7,819 nt of DNA, from assembly GCA_022843505.1 (NCBI GenBank), contig JALHNN010000106.1:1-7819 (forward strand). Reading direction: 5' to 3'. The stretch comes from Sulfuritalea sp. (GTDB lineage: Bacteria; Pseudomonadota; Gammaproteobacteria; Burkholderiales; Rhodocyclaceae). Position 1 is the first letter of the stretch. Every line of letters begins with the position of its first letter. This document shows positions 1 to 6,462 of this stretch, piece after piece. The translations under genes and the position numbers were made by a program. Under the pieces are notes generated by a model. The model was not told where the DNA came from. It worked only from the letters and a program-made list of their open reading frames with translations, and did no database searches.

Positions 1-1101
1 GGGCGTGATCAGGGTCGGCGCCGTGCGGCGCGCCAGGCGGGTGCCGAGCACCGGGTGGGCGGCTATCGCGTTGAGCGCGTCGGCATCGAGCAGGAGCGGA
101 AAGTCGGCGCCGGCGACACGGCGAACCAGGTCGGCAACTTCATCACCGGCGCCCATGCCGGGGCCGATGACCACGGTCGTGGCCTGTGCCAGCGCGGCCT
201 CGGGGCTGCGCAGCATCAGTTCGGCTTGCATCGGGTCGACGGCCAGCGGCAGCTGCAGGCCGGCGACCACGCGGCCGGCACCGAGCTGCAGGCCGGCGCG
301 GGCGGCGAGCAGGGCGGCGCCGCTCATGCCGGCGGCACCGCCGATCACCGCCAGCGAGCCGTAGCTGCCCTTGTGGCTGTTGCGCCGGCGCGGCTGCAGG
401 CCGGCGCGAAAATCCGCGGTGGACAGCACGGCGCCGGGAAAGCCGTCGAGTTCGAGCCCGAGGTCGGCGATCGCGACTTCGCCGCAATGGTCGGGCCCGT
501 CCAGGGTGAACAGGCCGGGCTTGCCGCCGATGAAGCTCAGCGTATGCGTGGCCTCGACGGCGACGCCGAGGACCCGCCCGGTATCGCCGTCAAGGCCGCT
601 GGGAATGTCCAGCGCCAGCACCGGGCCGGCGTAGGCATTGATACGGCCGATCAGTTCCGCGTAATCCCCGTCGATGGCGCGCGCGAGGCCGATGCCGAAC
701 AGAGCGTCGACCACCAGCGAGAAGTTCGCCGGCGGCACCGCGCGGCAAAAGTCGGCGCTGGTACCACGGCAACTTTGCCAGGCCCCCGCCGCATCGGGTG
801 GCAAGCGCGCCGGATCGGCGGTGAACAGTACGCTGACCGGCACACCGGCGTGCGCCAGTTCGCGCGCCATGACGAAGCCGTCGCCGCCGTTGTTGCCGGG
901 GCCGGCGCAGACCAGAACGCGGCCATGGCCGAAGCGCTCGCGGACGAACTGGGCGGCGGTGCGGCCGGCGCGTTCCATCAGGGGAGGCCGTGCATCGGCG
1001 TGGCGGCCTTCGAGGGTCCGCAACTCGGCGGCGCGCAGCAGGGGTGTGCCGGACGCGGCCGCGCTTCGCACCGCCGGCCGATCCTGAATCGTCGTTCTCA
1101 T
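1..1101 (-). CDS. nnr: Bifunctional NAD(P)H-hydrate epimerase / ADP-dependent NAD(P)H-hydrate dehydratase, C-terminus cut by window edge
   Basis: This cytoplasmic repair enzyme recovers NAD(P)H from its damaged hydrates: the N-terminal YjeF_N domain epimerises R- and S-NAD(P)HX and the C-terminal ribokinase-like domain dehydrates the S form using ADP. Of the 367 codons present, the epimerase part shows LMERAG near residue 45, the nucleotide-binding loop GPGNNGGDG (67-75), DALFGIGLAR (132-141) and DIPSGLDG (165-172). The dehydratase part shows NSHKGSYGS (241-249), a VIGGAAGMSGA loop, IGPGMG (312-317) and LDADALN (338-344). The frame leaves the window at LITP, just where the family continues into HPGE and later the GTGD catalytic loop, so about 120-130 residues are missing from view. 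The ATG overlaps the pxpA stop (ATGA), which fixes the start and implies translational coupling. Identity is secure; catalytic competence of the second domain cannot be judged because its catalytic Asp lies outside. Confidence 0.95.
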   Translation of the reverse strand, partial: MRTTIQDRPAVRSAAASGTPLLRAAELRTLEGRHADARPPLMERAGRTAAQFVRERFGHGRVLVCAGPGNNGGDGFVMARELAHAGVPVSVLFTADPARLPPDAAGAWQSCRGTSADFCRAVPPANFSLVVDALFGIGLARAIDGDYAELIGRINAYAGPVLALDIPSGLDGDTGRVLGVAVEATHTLSFIGGKPGLFTLDGPDHCGEVAIADLGLELDGFPGAVLSTADFRAGLQPRRRNSHKGSYGSLAVIGGAAGMSGAALLAARAGLQLGAGRVVAGLQLPLAVDPMQAELMLRSPEAALAQATTVVIGPGMGAGDEVADLVRRVAGADFPLLLDADALNAIAAHPVLGTRLARRTAPTLITP

Positions 1102-1877
1102 GCCGCGATTGTAAGCAGTTCGGGCAGGCCGACGCAGGTCCAGGCCGCGCTTTCGAGTCCGGCGCGCAAGGCGCGGGCCACGGCGACGGCCTCGGTGTTG
1201 TCGCCATGCACGCAGATGCTGCCGATCGGCGTCGGGATGCGCGTGCCGTCGATGGCGATCAGCGCGCCGGCGTCGAGCATGGCGCGCACATGCGCCAGGC
1301 AGGCCTCGGCGCCGTGGATCATGGCGTCGGGACGTGAGCGCGGCACCAGCTGGCCGTCGGGCAGGTAGGCGCGGTCGGCGAAGATCTCCTCGACCACGGG
1401 CAGGCCGGCGCCATGTGCGGCGGCGACGAGCTGGGAGGCGGCCGGCGCCAGCAGGATCAGCGCCGGGTCGATGGCGCGCACGCTGCGGCAGATCGTGTCG
1501 GCCAGCGCGCGGTCGACGCAGGCCTGGTTGTTCAGCGCGCCGTGAGGCTTGACGTGGCTGATGCGCACGCCTTCCAGCGCGGCGACGCCGATCAGGGCGC
1601 CGATCTGCGCGGCGAGCTGGTTTTCGAGCTCGGTCGGGGTCAGGGACATGGCGCGGCGGCCGAAGTTGCGCAGGTCGGGATAGCTCGGGTGGGCGCCGAC
1701 CGAGACCTTGTTTTCGCGCGCCAGGCGCAGCGTCCGTCGCATGACGTCCGGGTCGCCGGCGTGGCCGCCGCAGGCGACGTTCGCGGAATTGACCACGGCC
1801 AGCATGGCGGCGTCGTCGCCCAGGGTCCAGGGGCCGTAGCCCTCGCCGAGGTCGGCATTCAGGTTAATGCGTGGCAT
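1098..1877 (-). CDS. pxpA: 5-oxoprolinase subunit A (LamB/YcsF family)
   Basis: PxpA acts with PxpB and PxpC to open 5-oxoproline to glutamate at the cost of ATP in the cytoplasm. The 259-residue length is normal for the family. Visible family blocks are NADLGEGYG (7-15), ANVACGGHAGDP (32-43), GAHPSYPD (61-68), HVKPHGAL (108-115), EIFADRAY (164-171) and ICVHGD (221-226). Position 116, often Tyr in the PHGALYN block, is Asn here, so the block reads PHGALNN; this may be a subfamily trait. The start ATG lies 14 bases inside the end of pxpC, and the stop is shared with the nnr start in an ATGA, so the gene is sandwiched in a coupled operon. The family was long annotated only as a lactam-utilization protein; the neighbouring pxpB and pxpC make the oxoprolinase assignment firm. 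Confidence 0.95.
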   Translation of the reverse strand: MPRINLNADLGEGYGPWTLGDDAAMLAVVNSANVACGGHAGDPDVMRRTLRLARENKVSVGAHPSYPDLRNFGRRAMSLTPTELENQLAAQIGALIGVAALEGVRISHVKPHGALNNQACVDRALADTICRSVRAIDPALILLAPAASQLVAAAHGAGLPVVEEIFADRAYLPDGQLVPRSRPDAMIHGAEACLAHVRAMLDAGALIAIDGTRIPTPIGSICVHGDNTEAVAVARALRAGLESAAWTCVGLPELLTIAA

Positions 1878-2856
1878 CGATGACTCCGTCGATCAGGTTG
1901 GCGCCATACAGGGCGGCGAGGTCGGGTTCGGCCGTGTCGGGAACGATGGCGTCGAGGCTGGCCGCCAGCGCCAGCGCGGCTTCCTGTCGGGCGGTGAGGG
2001 CCGCGGCCAGGGTCACGGCGGCAAAGCGCAGGCGGGTGCCGGGCAGGGCGTGGCCCAGGCGCGGCAGGTCGGCACCGATCACCGTGGCAATCTTGGCGTA
2101 GCCGCCGACGGTCTGGCAGTCGGCGAGCAGGACGATGGGGCGGCCATCGCCCGGCACCTGGATCGCGCCCGGCGTTACGGCGTCGGAAACGATGTCGGCG
2201 CCGCCGACATGCTCGAGGCGCGGCCCGTCGAGGCGCAGGCCCATGCGGTCGGCCTCGCGCCCGACGACAAATTCGCTGCTCAGAAAGCTGTGCCACGCGG
2301 CATCGCTGAAGCGCTCGTGCTGCGGCCCGGGGATGACCCGGATCGGCCCGTCGCCCTGCGCCGGCAGGAGGCCGAGGCGGCGCGGAATCGCCGTAGCTCC
2401 AGCGCCGACTTTCAGCGCCACTCCCGGTAGGCATGGACTGCCCAGGTCGGCGCGCTCGTAGCGCGAGCGGCTGCCCAGTTCGCGGCGACCCTCGATGCCG
2501 CCAGCAAAGGCGAGGTAGGCGACGCCGCTCTTCACGGCGTCGATGCGCAGTTCCTCGCCGGCATGCAGCCGCTGGCTGCGCCAAGGCGCCACGGCGCGCG
2601 TGCCGGCAGCGCCGACGATGCGCGCATCGATCTCGCCGGCGATGGCGAACAGCGCGTCCGTACCGCTCGTCAGGCGTGGCCCGGCGAGGCGCATTTCGAT
2701 CGCCGCGGCATCGGCCGCGTTGCCCGCGAGCGCATTGGCCAGCGCCAGCCATTCCGGGTCGAGCGCGCCCGAGAGCGGCACGCCGAGGTGGCGATAGCCC
2801 GGACGCCCGGCATCCTGCAGGCTGGCGGGAAAGGGGCAGGCGAGGATCTCAAGCAT
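1864..2856 (-). CDS. pxpC: 5-oxoprolinase subunit C (KipA / AHS2, biotin-dependent carboxyltransferase-like)
   Basis: PxpC is the larger of the two KipI/KipA-type subunits that pair to form the ATP-using part of prokaryotic 5-oxoprolinase. The 330 residues show the family opening SLQDAGRPGYRHLGVPLSG (12-30) followed by ALD, then DRMGLRLDGP (203-212), SDAVTPGAIQVPGDGRP (224-240) and TVGGYAKIATVIGADL (249-264), in the usual order. The ATG at 2856 is 8 bases inside the end of pxpB, and the TAA is 14 bases inside pxpA. The protein therefore depends on ribosomes finishing pxpB, as expected for subunits needed in fixed ratio. Homologous domains occur in urea carboxylase and in the B. subtilis KipA protein; the adjacent pxpA and the absence of a biotin carboxylase domain argue for oxoprolinase rather than urea amidolyase. 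Confidence 0.94.
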   Translation of the reverse strand: MLEILACPFPASLQDAGRPGYRHLGVPLSGALDPEWLALANALAGNAADAAAIEMRLAGPRLTSGTDALFAIAGEIDARIVGAAGTRAVAPWRSQRLHAGEELRIDAVKSGVAYLAFAGGIEGRRELGSRSRYERADLGSPCLPGVALKVGAGATAIPRRLGLLPAQGDGPIRVIPGPQHERFSDAAWHSFLSSEFVVGREADRMGLRLDGPRLEHVGGADIVSDAVTPGAIQVPGDGRPIVLLADCQTVGGYAKIATVIGADLPRLGHALPGTRLRFAAVTLAAALTARQEAALALAASLDAIVPDTAEPDLAALYGANLIDGVIDATH

Positions 2857-3547
2857 GGCGCAGGTGCTGGCGCAGGCTCTCGAATTCGTCGGGCGCGATG
2901 GCCTCGATGCGCAGCACGTCGCCGGGAGCGAAACGTGCCGGACGTTCGGCGTTGTCCGGGTCGAACAGCCTGAGCGGCGTGCGCCCGAGCAGGTGCCAGC
3001 CGCCGGGGCTTTGCCAGGGGTAGATCGCGGCCTGGCCGCCGGCGATGGCGAAGCTGTTGGCCGGCACCGTCGTGCGCGGTGTGGCGCGCCGCGGCAGGTC
3101 GAGCCAGTCGGGCAGTCCGCCGAGATAGGGAAAGCCGGGCAGGAAGCCGATCAGCGCCACCCTCAGGTCGACCGCACACAGCGCGGCAACGACCTCGCCT
3201 TCGCTGCGGCCCGTGGTGGCCGCCACCTCGGCCAGGTCGGGCCCGAATTCGCCGCCGAAACAGACCGGTACCACCGTCGGCGCGACAGATCGCCGTGTCG
3301 CCAGCGCCGACTCCTGGGCCGCGGCCTGCAGCAGGGCCCGGCGCAGGGCCTCGTGCGACAGGCGCAGGGGATCGAAATGCACGGTCAGCGAGCGCCAGGT
3401 CGGCACCAGGTCGGTAACGCCATCGAGGCCCAACGCCTGCAGCGCGTCGCGCGCCGCCATGACGCGCGCATTGGCATCCGGGTCGATGCGCTCGCCGAAT
3501 TCCAGGGTCAGCGCGCCGTCGCCCAGTTCGCGCAGATGCTGGTTCAT
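2849..3547 (-). CDS. pxpB: 5-oxoprolinase subunit B (KipI / AHS1 family)
   Basis: This 232-residue protein is the small partner of PxpC. The N-terminal half (about 1-85) matches the KipI amino domain in layout. The second half carries VPVCFGGEFGPDL (93-105), IGFLPGFPYLGGLP (133-146), TPRTTVPANSFAIAGGQ (156-172) and IYPWQSPGGWHLLGRTP (175-191), which are diagnostic. I chose the ATG at 3547 because it overlaps the dctM stop as ATGA and begins MNQHLRELGDGAL, a typical family N-terminus; the frame stays open for 123 further codons upstream only as an accidental extension inside dctM. In the block before IGFLPGF, family members usually show His then Tyr (roughly HxxxxYRV); here the positions are Cys124 and Leu128, noted separately as a finding. 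The stop overlaps pxpC by 8 bases. Confidence 0.94.
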   Translation of the reverse strand: MNQHLRELGDGALTLEFGERIDPDANARVMAARDALQALGLDGVTDLVPTWRSLTVHFDPLRLSHEALRRALLQAAAQESALATRRSVAPTVVPVCFGGEFGPDLAEVAATTGRSEGEVVAALCAVDLRVALIGFLPGFPYLGGLPDWLDLPRRATPRTTVPANSFAIAGGQAAIYPWQSPGGWHLLGRTPLRLFDPDNAERPARFAPGDVLRIEAIAPDEFESLRQHLRHA

Positions 3548-4842
3548 CCCACCATGCGCTGCGGCAGCCAGGTCACCAGTCCGGGGAAAGCGTAGAGCAG
3601 GCCGACCGCGCCCATCATGAGGGCGAAGGCGGGCAGGGCGGTGCGCGCGATCCAGGGAAGTTGCTTGCCGGTCATTCCCTGCAGGACGAACAGGTTGAAG
3701 CCGACCGGCGGCGTGATCTGGGCCATCTCGACCACCACCACGAGGAAGACGCCGAACCAGATCAGGTCGATGCCGGCGGCGACGATGGTGGGCTGGATCA
3801 CGGCGATGGTCAGCACCACCATCGAGATGCCGTCGAGGAAGCAGCCGAGGATGATGAAAAAGATCATCAGGCCGAAGAGCAGGCCGAACTGGCCGAGGCC
3901 GAGGCTGGCGATCCATTCCGCCAGTTGACGCGGCAGGCCGATGTAACCCATCGACAGGGTGAGGAAGGCGCTGCCGGCGAGGATCAGGGCGATCATGCAG
4001 TACAGCCGCGTGGCGCCCATCAGGCTGTCGCGGAAGGTGGCCCAGGAAAGCGACTTCTGCGCCGCGGCCAGCACCAGGCTGCCGACCACGCCCAGCGCCG
4101 CGGCTTCCGTCGCCGTGGCGACGCCGACGTAGATCGAGCCCAGCACCAGCGCGATCAGCAGCACCACCGGGATCAGGTGGCGCGAGGCATGGAGCTTCCG
4201 GCCGAAGCTGTAGCGTTCGGTGGCGGGCGGCACGGCACCGGGATTCAGCAGGGCCCAGACCACGATCCAGCCCATGAACAGCAGGCCCAGCATCAGGCCC
4301 GGCAGCACGCCGCCGATGAACAGCTTGGCGATCGAGACTTCGGCGGCGACGCCATAGACGATCATGATGATCGAGGGCGGGATCAAGAGGCCGAGCGTGC
4401 CGGCGCCGGCGAGGGTGCCGATGGTGATGCCTTCCGGATAGCCACGCTTGGCCAGCTCGGGCAGGGTGATCTTGCCTATCGTCGCGCAGGTCGCGGCCGA
4501 CGAACCGGAGACGGCGGCGAAGATGGTGCAGCCGATGACATTGACGTGAAGCAGGCGGCCCGGCAGGTTTTCCAGCCAGGGCGCGAGGCCCTTGAACATG
4601 TCGGACGACAGGCGCGTGCGAAACAGGATCTCGCCCATCCAGAGGAACATCGGCAACGCGGTCAGGGTCCAGGACGAGGAGGCGCCCCAGATGGTGACGG
4701 CCATGGCGTCACCCGCGGCGCGCGGGGTGAACAACTCCATGGCCATCCAGCCGACGCCGAGCAGGGCCAGGCCGATCCAGATGCCGCTGCCGAGCAGGGC
4801 GAACAGGGCGAGGATCAGGGCGAATGTGATTGCCAGATCCAT
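3544..4842 (-). CDS. dctM: TRAP transporter large permease, DctM type
   Basis: DctM is the ion-coupled membrane channel subunit of a tripartite ATP-independent periplasmic (TRAP) transporter, receiving substrate from DctP and acting with DctQ. The 432 residues are almost entirely hydrophobic segments with short loops, about 11-12 membrane helices by eye, at the normal family length. Family blocks include AAVSGSSAATCATIG (109-123), GTLAGAGTLGLLIPPSI (142-158), GVATATEAAALG (240-251), GCFLDGISMVVLT (333-345) and EMAQITPPVGFNLF (372-385). The ATG at 4842 gives a clean hydrophobic N-terminus (MDLAITFALILALF) two bases after the dctQ stop; the 46 codons open upstream of it are arginine-rich and overlap dctQ, so I excluded them. 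The stop is fused to the pxpB start (ATGA), tying the transporter to the oxoprolinase genes. Substrate is inferred from those genes. Confidence 0.95.
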   Translation of the reverse strand: MDLAITFALILALFALLGSGIWIGLALLGVGWMAMELFTPRAAGDAMAVTIWGASSSWTLTALPMFLWMGEILFRTRLSSDMFKGLAPWLENLPGRLLHVNVIGCTIFAAVSGSSAATCATIGKITLPELAKRGYPEGITIGTLAGAGTLGLLIPPSIIMIVYGVAAEVSIAKLFIGGVLPGLMLGLLFMGWIVVWALLNPGAVPPATERYSFGRKLHASRHLIPVVLLIALVLGSIYVGVATATEAAALGVVGSLVLAAAQKSLSWATFRDSLMGATRLYCMIALILAGSAFLTLSMGYIGLPRQLAEWIASLGLGQFGLLFGLMIFFIILGCFLDGISMVVLTIAVIQPTIVAAGIDLIWFGVFLVVVVEMAQITPPVGFNLFVLQGMTGKQLPWIARTALPAFALMMGAVGLLYAFPGLVTWLPQRMVG

Positions 4843-4844
4843 GG

Positions 4845-5366
4845 CTACTCGCTTCGAACGGGTTCGCCGTCGGCCGCGCGCCGATGCTGCTTTTCGCCGC
4901 GAATCACGGCGACGAATTCCTCGGCCAGGGCGATGGTGAAAATGGCGCTGCCGACGGCCATGCCCAGTTGCGGAATCCACAGCGGCGTCGCGTCCGTGCC
5001 CTGCGAGACGTCGTTGAACTGGAAGGACTGCCAGACCAGGCGCGCCGCGAACCAGGCCAGCAGCGCGGCGAACAGCAGGCCGGCGGCGTGGCTCCAGAGC
5101 TCAAGCGCATGGCGCGTGCGCGGCCCGGTGTGGTCGAGGATCAGGGTGACGCGGATGTGCTCGCCGCGCCTGAGGGTATGCGCCAGGGCGAGGAAGGCGG
5201 CCGCCGCCATGCAGTAGCCGGCGTAGGCGTCGGTGCCGCGGACATGGAAGTCGAGCAGCCGTCCGCTGACCGACAGCAGGATCATCACCAGGGTGCCGAT
5301 CATGAACAGCGCCGCCGCCCAGGCGGCGGCGCCGTACAGACCGTCGAGCGCGCGCCGGATAGCCAC
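4845..5366 (-). CDS. dctQ: TRAP transporter small permease, DctQ type
   Basis: This 173-residue inner-membrane protein is the small four-helix subunit that partners DctM. Hydrophobic stretches lie at about residues 13-35, 47-64, 88-112 and 130-152. The segment AFLALAHTLRRGEHIRVTLI (57-76) is the DctQ signature, and PLWIPQLGMAVG (128-139) precedes the last helix as in the family. The start is a GTG at 5366, four bases after the dctP stop; the next in-frame ATG would be residue 22, inside the first helix, and is therefore unlikely. No strong ribosome-binding site precedes the GTG, so translation probably relies on coupling to dctP. The C-terminus is short, charged and probably cytoplasmic. Confidence 0.92.
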   Translation of the reverse strand: MAIRRALDGLYGAAAWAAALFMIGTLVMILLSVSGRLLDFHVRGTDAYAGYCMAAAAFLALAHTLRRGEHIRVTLILDHTGPRTRHALELWSHAAGLLFAALLAWFAARLVWQSFQFNDVSQGTDATPLWIPQLGMAVGSAIFTIALAEEFVAVIRGEKQHRRAADGEPVRSE

Positions 5367-5370
5367 GCGC

Positions 5371-6339
5371 TTACTTGCGGTAGGCGTCGAGGATGGACTG
5401 GCCTTCGGCGCCGGCGGTCTTCTGCCATTCGCCGATCATGGTGTCGCCGACCTTCTTCATGTCGGTCTTGAGCGCGGCCGAGGGCGCGGCGACGGTCATG
5501 CCGTTCTTGGTCAGGGTCTCGATCCAGACCTTGGTCTTTTCCTCGCTGGTCTTCCAGCCGCGGGTCTCGGCTTCCGCCGCGGCCTTCAGCACGGCGTCCT
5601 GCGTTGCCTTGTCCAGCGCATCGAAGGCCTTCTGCGAAACCAGCACCGCGTTCTTCGGCAGCCAGGCCTGGGTGTCGTAGTAGAACTTCACCTGCTCCCA
5701 GACCTTGGAATCGACGCCGGTGGCAGCCGAGGTCATGAAGGCGGCGACGGCGCCGGTGGCCAGCGCCTGCGAGAGTTCGGCGGCCTGGATGGTGACCGGC
5801 TGGGCGCCGACCAGTTCGGCGATGCGCGAAGTCTGCGGGCTGTAGGCGCGCCACTTGACGCCCTTGAGGTCGGCGCCGGCGTTGATCGGCTTGGCCGAGA
5901 AGATGCCCTGCGGCGGCCACGGCACCGAGAACAGCATCTTCAGGCCCTGTCTGGCGAGCAGGGATTCCAGCGCCGGTTTTTGCGCGGCGGCGAGCTTGCG
6001 TGCCTCGGCGTAGGAGGTGGCGAGGAAGGGCACGTTGTCGGCGCCGAACAGCGGGTTTTCATTGGCATAACCGCCGAGCAGGATTTCGCCGATCTGGGCC
6101 TGGCCGCCCTGCACCGCGCGCTTGATCTCGTTCGCCTTGTACAGCGAGCCGCCGGCATGGATGGTGATCTTGAGCTTGCCGGCCGTGGCCTTGTCGACGT
6201 CGGCGGCGAACTGGGTGATGTTCTCGGTGTGGAAATTGGCGGCCGGGTAGGGCGTCGGCATGTCCCACTTGGTCTGGGCCGACGCGGCCAGGGCGGTGAA
6301 TCCGAGTGCGGCAACGAGGGTGCGAAGGCAGGTCTTCAT
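5371..6339 (-). CDS. dctP: TRAP transporter periplasmic substrate-binding protein, DctP type; probable 5-oxoproline receptor
   Basis: DctP captures the substrate in the periplasm and delivers it to DctQM. The 322-residue product begins with a Sec signal peptide: MKTCLR, a hydrophobic run, then a predicted cut after Ala21 in ASA|Q. The mature part follows the DctP fold order: FHTENITQFAADVDKATAGK, AGGSLYKANEIKRAVQGGQ, DNVPFLATSYAEA (101-113), then VKWRAYSPQTSRIAELVGA (161-179). Arg164 in that block is the candidate for the conserved arginine that salt-bridges a substrate carboxylate. The ATG at 6339 is preceded by GAGG at 6349-6352 with a 9-base spacer; a TTG 42 bases further up would extend the protein but lies near the predicted transcription start. 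The sequence resembles, from memory, the pyroglutamate-binding DctP6/DctP7 receptors of Bordetella pertussis. Together with the pxpBCA genes this suggests 5-oxoproline; another carboxylate remains possible. Confidence 0.93.
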   Translation of the reverse strand: MKTCLRTLVAALGFTALAASAQTKWDMPTPYPAANFHTENITQFAADVDKATAGKLKITIHAGGSLYKANEIKRAVQGGQAQIGEILLGGYANENPLFGADNVPFLATSYAEARKLAAAQKPALESLLARQGLKMLFSVPWPPQGIFSAKPINAGADLKGVKWRAYSPQTSRIAELVGAQPVTIQAAELSQALATGAVAAFMTSAATGVDSKVWEQVKFYYDTQAWLPKNAVLVSQKAFDALDKATQDAVLKAAAEAETRGWKTSEEKTKVWIETLTKNGMTVAAPSAALKTDMKKVGDTMIGEWQKTAGAEGQSILDAYRK

Positions 6340-6348
6340 CGGCGTTTT

Positions 6349-6352
6349 CCTC
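6349..6352 (-). promoter_or_regulatory. Ribosome-binding site of dctP
   Basis: GAGG, inside CCGAGGAAAA on the minus strand, sits 9 bases before the dctP ATG at 6339. It is the clearest Shine-Dalgarno sequence in the operon and decides between the ATG at 6339 and the upstream in-frame TTG at 6381. Confidence 0.75.
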
Positions 6353-6389
6353 GGGAAAGTATCGGTTCGGAAGGGGATCAAGCAGACAA

Positions 6390-6428
6390 GACGTTAACAT
6401 TTCATTTACAAAACGTCAATAAAATGTT
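6390..6428. promoter_or_regulatory. Interleaved inverted repeats, candidate operator
   Basis: Two exact inverted repeats interlock here. GACGTT (6390-6395) pairs with AACGTC (6412-6417), and AACATTT (6396-6402) pairs with AAATGTT (6422-6428). They cover the predicted -10 and -35 of the operon promoter and most of the candidate promoter of the divergent regulator gene, so a protein bound here could block both. Binding by the adjacent MarR-like regulator is an inference. AT-rich DNA yields short palindromes by chance, so the exact site is uncertain. Confidence 0.4.
6391..6419 (-). promoter_or_regulatory. Candidate sigma-70 promoter for the dctPQM-pxpBCA-nnr operon
   Basis: On the minus strand, TTGACG (6419-6414, five of six matches to TTGACA) is followed by a 17-base spacer and TAACGT (6396-6391). 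The -10 hexamer is poor (three of six), but it is preceded by TG one base upstream, giving an extended -10 of the form TGTTAACGT. Transcription would start near 6384, leaving a leader of about 45 bases before the dctP ATG. The element lies in the only strongly AT-rich stretch of the window. The call is by eye and has not been measured. Confidence 0.5.
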
Positions 6429-6433
6429 TCAAT
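6405..6433 (+). promoter_or_regulatory. Weak candidate promoter for the divergent regulator gene
   Basis: TTTACA (6405-6410, five of six to the -35 consensus), a 17-base spacer, and TTCAAT (6428-6433, four of six to the -10 consensus) lie on the plus strand. A start near 6440 would leave a leader of about 23 bases before the ATG at 6463. It overlaps the operon promoter, which would make the two mutually exclusive or co-regulated. It is a pattern match only. Confidence 0.35.
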
Positions 6434-6462
6434 TATTTCGTCGAACAACCCGGTATGTCCCC

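Noticed and set aside
55..1368. Plus-strand open frame (437 codons) opposite nnr and pxpA
   Set aside because: Gly/Ala/Gln/Arg-rich product without recognisable motifs, antisense to two genes with full sets of conserved motifs.
3548..3916. Upstream extension of the pxpB frame by 123 codons
   Set aside because: It overlaps dctM in another frame and is Arg/Pro-rich; the ATGA junction at 3544-3547 gives the natural start.
3661..5217. Long plus-strand open frame (518 codons) opposite dctM and dctQ
   Set aside because: Its product is a low-complexity mix rich in Gln, His, Asp, Gly and Arg with no family motif, and it is antisense to two clear membrane proteins. It reflects GC-rich codon bias.
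6340..6381. Longer dctP starting at a TTG, adding 14 residues
   Set aside because: It would place charged residues ahead of a normal signal peptide, lies next to the predicted transcription start, and lacks a ribosome-binding site such as the one serving the ATG at 6339.
5233..6462. Extension of the regulator frame some 400 codons upstream
   Set aside because: The extension is antisense to dctP and dctQ, crosses the AT-rich promoter region and has no family motifs; only the last 181 codons look like protein.
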